Shown here in pieces: positions 50,598-59,830 of a stretch of DNA of 64,000 bases (its first letter is position 1; every line of letters starts with the position of its first letter). The notes beneath the pieces are model-generated. The model ran no database searches. It saw only the letters and a program-made list of their open reading frames with translations, and had not been told where the DNA came from. The stretch comes from Solicola gregarius (GTDB lineage Bacteria; Actinomycetota; Actinomycetes; Propionibacteriales; Nocardioidaceae), in contig NZ_CP094970.1 in assembly GCF_025790165.1 (NCBI RefSeq), positions 2,728,001 to 2,792,000 on the forward strand, written 5' to 3'. The position numbers and the translations under genes are program-made.

Positions 50598-51638
50598 ATG
50601 ATCCGCCGGTTCACCCGCGTGCCGCTCGTCCGGCACCTGCTGCTCGCCCTCGTCGGACTGGCCGCCGTCGTCGTGGTGCTCGAGTCGACCAGTCCGTTTC
50701 GCAATGCACAGCTGGCGAATGTCGCGTACCTCGGCATCGCGGCCGGAGGGCTGACCGTGCTGACCGGGCTGAACGGTCAACTCTCGTTGGGACATGGCGC
50801 GTTCATGGCCATCGGGGCGTACACCACCGCGCTGCTGCTGCAGGACGCCGACCCGGCTCTGCCGCTCGTCGGCGTCCTCGCCGTCGCGACCGTCGTCGCT
50901 CTCGTGTGCGGGGTCGTCGTCGGAGTGCCCGCGGCGCGTCTGCACGGCCCGTACATTGCCGGTGCCACCTTGGCGTTGGCGATCGCGATTCCCAGCACCG
51001 CGTTGTTCTTCGACGATCTGGGCGGTGAGCAGGGACTCAACGTGCTCGTGCCCGACCTGCCGACATGGATTCTCGACGCGGCGTACTTCGTCACCGGCAA
51101 CGAGATGGACCGCACCCGCTCCATCGCCTACATCGGGTGGGTCTGCCTGATCGTGACGTACGTACTGCTCGCAAACCTGCAACGCAGCCGCGTCGGGCGT
51201 ACGTGGCGGGCGGTACGCGACGACGATGTCGCCGCCGAGATCGCCGGGATCCACCTGGGGCGCGCACGGGTGCTCGCCTTCGTCGTGAGCGCAGGGTGTG
51301 CCGGCCTTGCCGGCTCGGTGATGGCGATGGCCGTCCGGATCACCGCCCCGAGCGGGTTCACTCTCAACCTGTCGTTGCTGCTGCTCAGCGCGGTCGTGCT
51401 CGGCGGTCTCGGCAGCCTCGCCGGCGCGCTCATCGGCTCTGCACTGCTGACCTTCCTGCCGCAGGTCGTCACGGACGTGGGCGTCGACGCCGGACTCACC
51501 GACGTACAGGCCGCACAGCTGTCACCGCTCGTCTATGGCCTCGTCACGATGGCCGTCATCCTGCTCGCGCCCGCAGGTCTCGTCGGTAGCCTGCGCGGGC
51601 TGTTGCAGCGACGGCGCCTCGCCAGTGCGGGGAACTGA
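50598..51638 (+). CDS. livM: LIV-type ABC transporter permease
   Basis: 346-aa permease. GGLTVLTGLNGQLSLGHGAF, MAIGAYTTALL, and RTWRAVRDDDVAAEIAGIHL with the AGCAGLAGSVMAMAVRITAP segment are typical of LivM. Immediately downstream of livH (1 bp gap). Confidence 0.92.
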   Translation: MIRRFTRVPLVRHLLLALVGLAAVVVVLESTSPFRNAQLANVAYLGIAAGGLTVLTGLNGQLSLGHGAFMAIGAYTTALLLQDADPALPLVGVLAVATVVALVCGVVVGVPAARLHGPYIAGATLALAIAIPSTALFFDDLGGEQGLNVLVPDLPTWILDAAYFVTGNEMDRTRSIAYIGWVCLIVTYVLLANLQRSRVGRTWRAVRDDDVAAEIAGIHLGRARVLAFVVSAGCAGLAGSVMAMAVRITAPSGFTLNLSLLLLSAVVLGGLGSLAGALIGSALLTFLPQVVTDVGVDAGLTDVQAAQLSPLVYGLVTMAVILLAPAGLVGSLRGLLQRRRLASAGN

Positions 51639-51688
51639 CCTCACCGACCCCATCGCGGCGTACGCCGCCGCAACCAACAGGAGGCACC

Positions 51689-53017
51689 ATGAGATCGACA
51701 ACAGTGCGGGTCGCCGGCGCGCTGACCGCCGCGGCGCTGCTGGCCGCATGCGGCGCCGGCGAGAGCCGCGATGATGACGACAGCGGGGGTGGGTCCGCCG
51801 TCGGGATCACCGATGACTCGATCAAGATCGGCGCGCACTTCCCGCTCACGGGAGTCGCGGCTCCGGGCTACAGCGAGATCCCCTCAGGTCACCAGGCGTA
51901 CTACGACTACGTGAACGCGAACGGTGGCGTGAACGGGCGCAAGATCGAGTTCGTCGTCAAGGACGACGCGTACGACCCCACGAAGACCAGCAGTGTGACG
52001 AACGAGCTCGTGCTCGAGGACGAGATCTTCGGAATGGTGTCGGGGCTCGGCACACCGACCCACAGCGCGGTCGTCGACTTCCTCAACTCCGAGGAGGTGC
52101 CCGACCTGTTCGTCTCCAGTGGCTCGCTGATGTGGGGCGACGACCCCGAGGCGAGGCCGTGGACGTTCGGCTGGCAGCCCGACTACGAGATCGAGGGCAA
52201 GATCATCGGTCAGTGGGTCAAGGAGAACATGCCCGATGCCAAGGTGGGCTTGTTCCTGCAGGACGACGACTTCGGCGAGGACGGCGAGGCCGGCGTACGT
52301 CAGTACATCGACGACCAGATCGTCGACGTGCAGAGGTACACGCCGGGCAACACCGACGTCGGCCCGCAGATCGCCGCGCTCCAGGCCTCGAAGGTGGATC
52401 TGGTGCTCGGCTTCAACGTGCCCTCGTACACGGCGCTCAGCCAGCTCGTGGCGATGAAGCTGAACTTCACGCCGAAGTGGTTCTACAGCAATGTCGGCTC
52501 GGACCCTGCGCTCGTCGGATCGTTGCTCGCCAGGTTCTCGGAGGGCTCGGTCAAGGACGATGCGAGCCTGCTCGATGGCGTACTCAGCACCGAGTACATT
52601 CCCGGCGTCGATGCCCCCGACGATCCGTGGATGAAGCTCTGGCAACAGGTCTGGGACGAGTACGGCGAGGGCGGCAAGCTGACGAACTATCGCGTCTACG
52701 GGATGTCGGAGGCTTACACGTTCGTGCAGGCCCTGCAGGCCGCGGGCGATGACCCGACCCGCGAGAGCGTCGTCGAGGCGCTCGAGCAGGTCGGTGGCGA
52801 CTTCGAGGGGCCAGGCATGGCGCCGTTCCGGTACTCCGAGGACAGCCACCTCGGGATCTCCGGCATGTCGGTCGTCGAGCTCAAGGGTGGGAAGGCGGAC
52901 CCGCTCACGCCGGTCCTGGTCACCGACATCGGAGACGCCGAGATCACCGAGGACGACTCGGCCGCCGGCGACGTGCCGCCGGACAACGGCATCCCTGACG
53001 AAGAGCCCGCTTCCTGA
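51689..53017 (+). CDS. livK: LIV-type substrate-binding lipoprotein
   Basis: 442-aa periplasmic-binding-type lipoprotein. The lipobox LLAAC places the lipidated cysteine at residue 21. The receptor-ligand (Peripla_BP_6) domain starts IGITDDSIKIGAHFPLTG, with SGHQAYYDYVNANGGVNGRK and VVSGLGTPTHSAVVDFLNSE-type segments. Acidic extensions at both ends. An aggagg lies upstream of the ATG. The binding pocket cannot be read to a ligand; the linked acyl-CoA ligase suggests a carboxylic acid. Confidence 0.9.
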   Translation: MRSTTVRVAGALTAAALLAACGAGESRDDDDSGGGSAVGITDDSIKIGAHFPLTGVAAPGYSEIPSGHQAYYDYVNANGGVNGRKIEFVVKDDAYDPTKTSSVTNELVLEDEIFGMVSGLGTPTHSAVVDFLNSEEVPDLFVSSGSLMWGDDPEARPWTFGWQPDYEIEGKIIGQWVKENMPDAKVGLFLQDDDFGEDGEAGVRQYIDDQIVDVQRYTPGNTDVGPQIAALQASKVDLVLGFNVPSYTALSQLVAMKLNFTPKWFYSNVGSDPALVGSLLARFSEGSVKDDASLLDGVLSTEYIPGVDAPDDPWMKLWQQVWDEYGEGGKLTNYRVYGMSEAYTFVQALQAAGDDPTRESVVEALEQVGGDFEGPGMAPFRYSEDSHLGISGMSVVELKGGKADPLTPVLVTDIGDAEITEDDSAAGDVPPDNGIPDEEPAS

Positions 53018-53043
53018 CCGTTTCGTCGAGGGAGGAAGGAACG

Positions 53044-54555
53044 ATGACGACACTCTCGCTCGCGTCCGTGCTGGCCGAACCGGCACGGCGTACGCCCGAC
53101 CGAACGGCCCTCGTGGAGGGTGGGCTCCGGCTCGACTACGCGACCCTGTGGGAGGACGCGCGTCGGTGCGCGGCCGCGCTTGCCGAGCGCGGCGTGCAGG
53201 CTGGAAGCCGGGTGGCGCTGCTCGCCCCGAACGTCGCCGACTTCGTACGCGCGTACTACGGGATCATCGCGGCCGGCGGAGTTGTCGTTCCCGTTCCGAC
53301 GTTGCTGAACTCGGACGAGGCGGCATACATCCTGGGCCACGCGGGTGCGGGCATCGTGCTGCACGACGCGTCATTCGCCTCCGTCGCCACAGCGGCGGCG
53401 GAGGCGGTCGGCATCGAAGCCGTTGCCGTCGAGGGTCTCGGCGCTGGTCGTGACCCCGTTGCTGCGCCAACGGCTCGTGATGCCGACGACACTGCGGTGA
53501 TCTTCTACACCAGCGGTACGACCGGGCGGCCGAAAGGCGCGCGGCTGACGCACCTGAACCTCGTACTCAATGCGACCACGAACGCGTTCGACGCGAACTC
53601 GTTCACGCGAGACGACGTGGTGATGGGGTGCCTCCCGCTGTTCCATACGTTCGGGCAGTCGGTCGCGATGAACTCGACGTTCCGTGCGGGCGCAACGCTC
53701 GTCCTGCAGGCGCGCTTCGACGCGGCGGCCGCGCTCGAGCTGATGGTGCGCGAGCGGGCGTCCCTGTTCTTCGGTGTACCGACGATGTACGTCCAGCTGC
53801 TGCAGGCGGCCGGTGGTGCGGATCGCCTTCCGGAGCTGCGGGATTGCGTTTCAGGTGGGGCGTCGTTGCCGGTCGCCGTCCTCGAGGAGTTCGAGAAGAC
53901 CTTCGGTACAACGGTCTTCGAGGGGTATGGCCTTTCGGAGACGTCGCCGACGGCGACGGTCAACCAACGATGCTTCGGTACTCGCGCGGGCACCGTCGGT
54001 CACCCCCTGTGGGGCATCGACGTCGAGGTGGCTGACGAGGCGAGCGAGGATCGGATCGTGTTGTTGGCGACGGGCGAGCTCGGCGAGGTCGTGGTGCGCG
54101 GACACAACGTCTTCGCCGGATACCTCGATGACCCCGCGGCCACTGCGCAGGCGATGGTCGACGGCTGGTTCCGTACCGGAGACATCGGCCGCAAGGACGC
54201 CGACGGGTTCATCTCGATCGTCGACCGGAAGAAGGACCTCATCATCCGGGGTGGGTTCAACGTTTATCCGCGTGAGGTCGAAGAGGTTCTCGTCAGGCAT
54301 CCCGCGGTCGGACAGGTCGCCGTCATCGGGCTCCCGGACCCGGAGAAGGGAGAGGAGGTGTGTGCCGTCGTCGTACCCGCCGATGAATCGAGCGTCGATC
54401 CCGACGAGGTGCGTACGTGGGCGCGCGAGCGTCTCGGCCGACACAAGTACCCGCGGACCGTCGAGGTGGTCGAGGAGCTTCCCCTGGGGCCGAGCCACAA
54501 GGTGCTTAAGCGCGAGCTGCGTCGTACGCTCACCGCCGCACTCCGCAACGGTTGA
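53044..54555 (+). CDS. AMP-forming acyl-CoA ligase
   Basis: 503-aa adenylating enzyme. P-loop TAVIFYTSGTTGRPKGARLT, A5 FEGYGLSETSPTATVN, A7 GWFRTGDIGRKDADGFIS, A8 DRKKDLIIRGGFNVYPREVE and the C-terminal catalytic Lys in LGPSHKVLKRELR are all intact. It activates a carboxylate to the CoA thioester. Located 26 bp after the solute-binding protein, it most likely activates the substrate imported by the transporter and feeds the dehydrogenase cluster. Confidence 0.92.
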   Translation: MTTLSLASVLAEPARRTPDRTALVEGGLRLDYATLWEDARRCAAALAERGVQAGSRVALLAPNVADFVRAYYGIIAAGGVVVPVPTLLNSDEAAYILGHAGAGIVLHDASFASVATAAAEAVGIEAVAVEGLGAGRDPVAAPTARDADDTAVIFYTSGTTGRPKGARLTHLNLVLNATTNAFDANSFTRDDVVMGCLPLFHTFGQSVAMNSTFRAGATLVLQARFDAAAALELMVRERASLFFGVPTMYVQLLQAAGGADRLPELRDCVSGGASLPVAVLEEFEKTFGTTVFEGYGLSETSPTATVNQRCFGTRAGTVGHPLWGIDVEVADEASEDRIVLLATGELGEVVVRGHNVFAGYLDDPAATAQAMVDGWFRTGDIGRKDADGFISIVDRKKDLIIRGGFNVYPREVEEVLVRHPAVGQVAVIGLPDPEKGEEVCAVVVPADESSVDPDEVRTWARERLGRHKYPRTVEVVEELPLGPSHKVLKRELRRTLTAALRNG

Positions 54556-54573
54556 CGGCGAGGTTGCGCACCC

Positions 54574-54608
54574 GTTCGGGGTCACGCCCTCCGGTCGTGA
54601 CCCCGAAC
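54574..54608. terminator. Hairpin between acyl-CoA ligase and CHRD-like gene
   Basis: gttcggggtcac (54574-54585) pairs with gtgaccccgaac (54597-54608), 12 bp, 11-nt loop. It lies between convergent genes. Confidence 0.7.
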
Positions 54609-54653
54609 AACTGCGGGTCAGGTCACCGGCCGATCAGGCCGGTAACGGGGTTG

Positions 54654-55337
54654 CTACTTGTGGTTGGTGCGCAGGACACCACACGCGACGGGATCAGTCG
54701 CTTCGGTCGGGAGCTTCGGATCGAGATCGCTCTTGCCCGCCTTGAAGTCGTACTTGCGGTTGTGGTTGTAGTCGATCCCGTGGACCACCAGGACGCTGTT
54801 GCCGTTCCGGACGCCGCGGGCGACCGCCTTGCTGGTGCGCAGTGTGCGGCTGTAGTGGATCTTGCCGCGCGGCGCGGTCGGGAACCGCTTGACGGCCAAT
54901 GCGCTCTTCGGCCCGGTCGCGCCACTCTTGGTCAGCGAGACCCGTACGTTGCCGTACGCGCCGGTGCCTTCGGTCGTGTTGAGCCGGTGGTCGGCGTTCT
55001 TGTCGTCACGCACCGTCGGGCACGTGTGCCGCGCCTTCTTGGCGAAGTGAAGATGCATCGCATGCGGCATCTTACGCAGCAGCCCGTGAGCATTGACGCT
55101 GACGGTCAGCCTTCGGTTGTGGACCTTGACCCTGGCCGTGCCTCGTACGCCCGAGTTGTTGATCGGCGCGAGATGGGTACGAGTCTTCTTCGCGCCAACC
55201 GCACCGGGCGCGCCCGACGAACCGTCGCCGTCGGTTGCCGACGCGGAGCCGGTGCTCGCGAGCAAGCCGCCCACGAGCACCCCCGACGCAAGCACAGACA
55301 CGACTCCTACTGAAGCCTTTGCTCTGGTGAGCCTCAT
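54654..55337 (-). CDS. Secreted CHRD-like protein
   Basis: 227-aa exported protein with signal peptide (about 1-33, LTRAKASVGVVSVLASGVLV). The mature part has the beta pattern NNSGVRGTARVKVHNRRLTV followed by MPHAMHLHFAKKARHTCP, similar to CHRD/superoxide-dismutase-like domains, with His residues in HMHLHF-type context but no complete copper site. Two cysteines are far apart. ATG 55337 is preferred, since ggaggt is 7 nt upstream; ATG 55343 is too close. Role unknown, probably surface. Confidence 0.65.
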   Translation of the reverse strand: MRLTRAKASVGVVSVLASGVLVGGLLASTGSASATDGDGSSGAPGAVGAKKTRTHLAPINNSGVRGTARVKVHNRRLTVSVNAHGLLRKMPHAMHLHFAKKARHTCPTVRDDKNADHRLNTTEGTGAYGNVRVSLTKSGATGPKSALAVKRFPTAPRGKIHYSRTLRTSKAVARGVRNGNSVLVVHGIDYNHNRKYDFKAGKSDLDPKLPTEATDPVACGVLRTNHK

Positions 55338-55557
55338 GTACATGACCTCCACTCAGACTGCTGTGTCGGATGAGCCGGATTGCCCACCCGATCGGTGGTT
55401 CGAAGCCGGTTCGCGTGCGGATTGGTGATCGCCGCAACCGATCCCGCGAGCTTCCGGTCGGGCTCGGCTCCGGGACCGACCAGGGCATCCCCGGATGTCG
55501 TCGGCGGCCGTACTCCAGCAGGCTCGACCTCGACGGACAACGCACAAGGGGGCAGTG

Positions 55558-56664
55558 ATGAGGCGAGCGCACAGCGCGCTGGTGACCGCAGCGACGGCGC
55601 TGGCGGTGATGTCGGCGCCCGCCGCCGCGGGCGCGGGGGAGTCGGGCGACGATGGGATGCAGCGACGACTGGACGCTCTCGTGGACAACGGCGCGATCGG
55701 CGTGCTGGCGGAGGTACGCGACGAGCATGGCGTGTGGCGAGGCACCAGTGGCGCCGCCGAGTTGGGTACGACGCGAAAGGTGCCGGCTCGTGGCCGGTTC
55801 CGGGCTGGTAGCGAAACGAAGACGTTCGTCGCCACCGTCGTGTTGCAGCTGGTCGGCGAAGGGCGGCTGCGGTTGAACGACACGATCGAGGAGTGGCTCC
55901 CGGGTGCCGTTCCCGATGGCGACCGCATCACCATGCGCCAGCTGCTCAACCACACCAGCGGTCTGTACGACTACCAAGACACCCTGCCGATGCCTCCGAC
56001 GCCGGAGTTCTTCGCCAATCGGTGGCGGACCTGGACGCCCGACGAGCTGGTTGAGCGCGCCGTGGCCGAGCCGCCGACATCCGAGCCGGGTTCGGCGTAC
56101 GCGTACTCGAACACGGGGTATGTGCTTCTCGGTCAGGTCATCGAGAACGTGACCGGCCGGTCGTACGCCGAGGAGATCGAACGTCGGATCATCCGGCCCC
56201 TGCGTTTGCACCAGACGTCGCTGCCAGGGGTGTCACCACTCATCCGCGGGCCGCATCCGCACGGTTACCTACCGACCCGACTGCAGGGTAGGACGTACCT
56301 CGTCGACTACACGGAGATGAACCCGTCGGTCTTCGACGCGGGAGGCGAGATCGTCTCCTCGGCCAAGGACATGAACCGGTTCTTCGCCGCCCTGCTCGGT
56401 GGTCGACTTCTGCCGGATCGCCTGCTCGACGAGATGACGACGCCGGGCATCGCCGGCGAGACGTACGGGCTCGGACTGGCCTGGCGGGACACGTCGTGCG
56501 GCATCCGGGCGTACGGCAACGATGGCGACGCCCTGGCGTACCAGTCGTGGACGTTCGCCACGCAGGACCGGCGCCGCGAGGTCACCATCGCCCTGACACC
56601 CGGTATCAACAGGGATCTCGACGACGTCGTCGACGCGGCCGTTGACGAGGCCATCTGTGGCTGA
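55558..56664 (+). CDS. Secreted serine hydrolase (class C beta-lactamase/esterase type)
   Basis: 368-aa exported protein with signal peptide (about 1-25). The SxxK motif is Ser85-Glu-Thr-Lys88, YxN is Tyr183-Ser-Asn185. The third motif region (CGIRAYGNDGD) has Gly-Asn-Asp-Gly instead of the more usual His-x-Gly, so D-peptidase or esterase activity is more likely than antibiotic hydrolysis. LLNHTSGLYDYQDTLPMPP is a typical lid segment. aaggggg precedes the ATG. Peptidoglycan or other ester/amide substrates are possible. Confidence 0.85.
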   Translation: MRRAHSALVTAATALAVMSAPAAAGAGESGDDGMQRRLDALVDNGAIGVLAEVRDEHGVWRGTSGAAELGTTRKVPARGRFRAGSETKTFVATVVLQLVGEGRLRLNDTIEEWLPGAVPDGDRITMRQLLNHTSGLYDYQDTLPMPPTPEFFANRWRTWTPDELVERAVAEPPTSEPGSAYAYSNTGYVLLGQVIENVTGRSYAEEIERRIIRPLRLHQTSLPGVSPLIRGPHPHGYLPTRLQGRTYLVDYTEMNPSVFDAGGEIVSSAKDMNRFFAALLGGRLLPDRLLDEMTTPGIAGETYGLGLAWRDTSCGIRAYGNDGDALAYQSWTFATQDRRREVTIALTPGINRDLDDVVDAAVDEAICG

Positions 56665-56761
56665 CGCCGGTTGGGCGCTAGGACTCATCCCCGCGACGTT
56701 GGTCAGGAGGACGTGTGGTCAGCGGCCTGGTACTCCGCGAGCAGCACGATCCACGCCGGGC

Positions 56762-59700
56762 CTAGGCAGACTGGATCCTGGCGTCGATTATCTCGGCGAG
56801 CGCGCCCGGGGCATGTTCGGGGATCCAGTGGCTGACGCCGGTCATGATCTCCAGCCGGTACGGCCCCGTCACGTGGTCGGCCGTGAGCTCCGCGCCGCGC
56901 CGGGCGAGCGCGGTGTCGCCGTCGCTCCAGACGTGCGTGGTCGGCACCGAGACCTTGACGTTCATCCGGCCCGGCGAGGTGAAGGGCATCGCGCGGTACC
57001 AGTTCAGCCCGCCGGTCAGTGCGCCGCCGGCGACGATCTCGGATCGGAACCGCTCGATCTGCCCGTCGGTCATGCCCGACTTGCGCAGCATCGTCGTCAA
57101 CGGTCCGACGAGTGTCTCCGGTAGGCGCGGTAGCTGGAACAGCAGCATGTAGTACGAACGGAGCGCCTGGCTGCTGCGCAGCATCGAGGTCACGAACGCC
57201 TGCGGGTGCGGGACCGAGACCGTGGTGAGAGTGCTGACGAGCTCGGGATTACCGGCCGCCAGCGACCAGGCGACGGCGGCGCCCCAGTCGTGGCCGACCA
57301 CGTGCACCGGGCCGGCGTCGAGGGTCGTGATCAGCGCACGGGTGTCGGCGACCAGGGCTCCGGTCCGGTACGCGCGCCGACCGGTCGGGCGGGCTCCCGG
57401 AGAGTAGCCGCGCTGGTCCGGAGCGATGGCTCGATAGCCACGTGCGTTGAGGTCGGCCGCCACCGCTTCCCACGACGTCGACGTCTGTGGAAAGCCGTGG
57501 AGCAGTACGACGATCGCGCCGTCCAGCGGCCCGTTGTCGCGTACGTCGAACCGCAGGCCGTCGTGCTCGTACTCCGTCATACGCTCATCGCTCGGCATCT
57601 GACAATCCTTCAGCGCCTTCCGCGACTCGTCAAGGTGCCCGACGCGGGGCGACGGTGTCGGATGCCGTCGGCTGCGCCGACTCCGACGCGCCGGATCCGG
57701 GGAGGGCTGCTGAAGCGTGCCGTAGCGCTCGCTGCGTTGCCACCGCAAACGGATGCCAGCGACCGCGGTCCACACACTCTGGATCACGACGAGGTACATC
57801 AGCTGGCGGTACGCGAACTGTTGCAGTGCAAGAGTCCAGAGCGGGCGCATGCGTTCCCCATCGAGCCGGAAGGCGTACATGCTGATCCCGGTTTGCAAGG
57901 CGAGGAAGCCAAGCCACAGTCCGGCGACGCGCACCGGGTCGAGGAAGATGAGGCCGTACAGGGCGAACACGTCGACCGCCGGGGCGAGCAACGGCAGCAG
58001 AACCTGGAACAGCAATAGGTAGCTCAGCCCGCGTCGGCCGAACCTCCCGCCCGCGCCACGCTGGAACATCGCGGAGCGGTGCTTCCACATCGCCTGCATC
58101 GTGCCGTAGCTCCAGCGATACCGCTGCCGCCACAGTGCGCCGAGCGTCGCGGGCGCCTCGGTCCACGCTACGGCGTCGGGTTCGTACACCACGCGCCAGC
58201 CGGCGCGACAGAACGCCATGGTGAGATCGGTGTCCTCGGCCAGCGTCGCATCGCTGACGCCTCCGACCTCGATCAGCGCGGCCCGCCGGAACGCCCCGAC
58301 CGCGCCAGGGACTGTCGGCATGCACTCGGCAAGGTCGTACATCCGCCGGTCCAGGTTGAAACCGACGACGTACTCGATGTGCTGCCAGCGCCCGAGGAGT
58401 CCGGACCGGTTGGCGACCTTCGCGTTGCCGGAGACCGCGCCGACGCGCGGGTCGGAGAATGGCCGGATGAGCTCACGTACGGTGTCCGGCTGGAAGACCG
58501 TGTCGCCGTCGACCATGACAACGAGATCGAACGTGGCCGCAGCGATCCCGGTGTTCAGTGCCGCGGGCTTACCCGCGTTGACCTGTCGGATCAGTCGTAC
58601 GGCGGGGAGGCCCAGACTCTCAACGATGGCCGCGGTGTCATCGGTGGAACCGTCGTCGACGACGATCACCTCGACGGGTAGGTCCGAGGCCACGAGGGAG
58701 CGCACCGCAGCCTCGATGCCGGCGGCCTCGTTGTACGCCGGCACCACGATGCTGACCGGCCCCACGATGCCGTCACCCCAACGTCGGTCGCTTCGACGAT
58801 GATGCCGACGCGCTACCCAGACGAGCACGAGTCCGCGAAGAGCGGCAAGAACGCCGGCCACGATCATGAACCAGGAGAGTACGGTCAGCACGATGTCGCT
58901 GCCGTGTACTGCGGCGATGACCGCAATCCCCTTCCAGCGGTCAGCAGTGGTGGCCGGACGGTTGGCGCCCGTCAGGCCGGTCGTCTCGCTGACGTCACCG
59001 ACGTGGTAGCCGTCTTTGGCCAACTGCGGCAGGAGCTTGTCGAGCGCGTCGACGGTCTGGCTGCGGTCGCCACCCCCGTCGTGCATGAGCAGGACGTTGC
59101 CTGCGCGGCTGTCCGGCGTCGAGTTCGTGATGATGTCCGAGACGCCCGGTGTGCGCCAGTCCTCGCTGTCCAGCGTGGACAGAACGGTGAGGTAGCCCTC
59201 GTCGGCCGCGTGCCGCATCGCTCCCCACGCGGCGTCGTCGACAGCCTCATTGGTGCTCGAGTACGGCGGCCGGAGCAGCGTGCTGGTGTTGTCGGCAGCG
59301 CCGGCAACGGTCAGTTGAGTTTCATCCAGCTCGACAGACTGACGCCATGGCCCGATGGCGCCGAGATCGGCGTGTACGAAGGTGTGCACCCCGATCTCGT
59401 GTCCCTCGTCGACGATCCGGCTGATGAGGCCCGGGTGCTCGGCCGCCTGCGTGCCCGTGACGAAGAAGGTCGCGTGCACGCCATGCTTCTCGAGCACATC
59501 CAAGATGCGTGGCGTCCAGGTCGGATCGGGGCCGTCGTCGAAGGTCAACGCGACGGTCGATCGGCGTGGGCGCAGCGTTCGCGGCTGCGTGTCGGCGGCA
59601 TCGATGATCGGACCGCCGTTGGTGATCTCGTTGGGGACGGACTCGGCGTCGCCCGCAGGCCTTGGCTCGGCCTCCACCTCGCCGAACATCTGCCGGGTGT

Positions 59701-59830
59701 ATCCCTGGACGACAAGAGCGCAGGCAAGCGTGAGCAGCACCAACGCCAGTAAGAACCAGTGGGTGCGCGCCGGAACCGAGCGCGCACCTCGGTGCTTTCG
59801 GGCACGACGCAGCGTGCTGCGCCGTGTCAC
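56762..59830 (-). CDS. Polysaccharide deacetylase/GT2 protein fused in frame to an alpha/beta hydrolase
   Basis: 1022-aa frame with three parts. An N-terminal membrane helix (about 25-45) leads to an extracellular deacetylase (TFDDG 96-100, HTFVH 149-153). A second membrane segment (about 315-340) precedes a processive GT2 (IVVPAYNEAAG, VDGDTV, EDTDLTMAF, QRYRW), then C-terminal membrane helices to about 680. Residues 745-1022 are an epoxide-hydrolase-like alpha/beta hydrolase: LLHGFPQTS, nucleophile Asp in GHDWGAAVAW, catalytic His in SHWIPEHAP. ATG 57598 (MPSDERM) with AAGGA upstream could start the hydrolase separately (278 aa). The linker 700-744 is low complexity, so stop-codon loss is possible. 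The first half likely makes and trims an N-acetylated surface polysaccharide. Confidence 0.85.
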   Translation of the reverse strand: MTRRSTLRRARKHRGARSVPARTHWFLLALVLLTLACALVVQGYTRQMFGEVEAEPRPAGDAESVPNEITNGGPIIDAADTQPRTLRPRRSTVALTFDDGPDPTWTPRILDVLEKHGVHATFFVTGTQAAEHPGLISRIVDEGHEIGVHTFVHADLGAIGPWRQSVELDETQLTVAGAADNTSTLLRPPYSSTNEAVDDAAWGAMRHAADEGYLTVLSTLDSEDWRTPGVSDIITNSTPDSRAGNVLLMHDGGGDRSQTVDALDKLLPQLAKDGYHVGDVSETTGLTGANRPATTADRWKGIAVIAAVHGSDIVLTVLSWFMIVAGVLAALRGLVLVWVARRHHRRSDRRWGDGIVGPVSIVVPAYNEAAGIEAAVRSLVASDLPVEVIVVDDGSTDDTAAIVESLGLPAVRLIRQVNAGKPAALNTGIAAATFDLVVMVDGDTVFQPDTVRELIRPFSDPRVGAVSGNAKVANRSGLLGRWQHIEYVVGFNLDRRMYDLAECMPTVPGAVGAFRRAALIEVGGVSDATLAEDTDLTMAFCRAGWRVVYEPDAVAWTEAPATLGALWRQRYRWSYGTMQAMWKHRSAMFQRGAGGRFGRRGLSYLLLFQVLLPLLAPAVDVFALYGLIFLDPVRVAGLWLGFLALQTGISMYAFRLDGERMRPLWTLALQQFAYRQLMYLVVIQSVWTAVAGIRLRWQRSERYGTLQQPSPDPARRSRRSRRHPTPSPRVGHLDESRKALKDCQMPSDERMTEYEHDGLRFDVRDNGPLDGAIVVLLHGFPQTSTSWEAVAADLNARGYRAIAPDQRGYSPGARPTGRRAYRTGALVADTRALITTLDAGPVHVVGHDWGAAVAWSLAAGNPELVSTLTTVSVPHPQAFVTSMLRSSQALRSYYMLLFQLPRLPETLVGPLTTMLRKSGMTDGQIERFRSEIVAGGALTGGLNWYRAMPFTSPGRMNVKVSVPTTHVWSDGDTALARRGAELTADHVTGPYRLEIMTGVSHWIPEHAPGALAEIIDARIQSA

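Noticed and set aside
55558-56664. Annotation as an antibiotic-resistance beta-lactamase
   Set aside because: SxxK and YxN motifs are shared with many esterases and D-peptidases, and the third motif is atypical.
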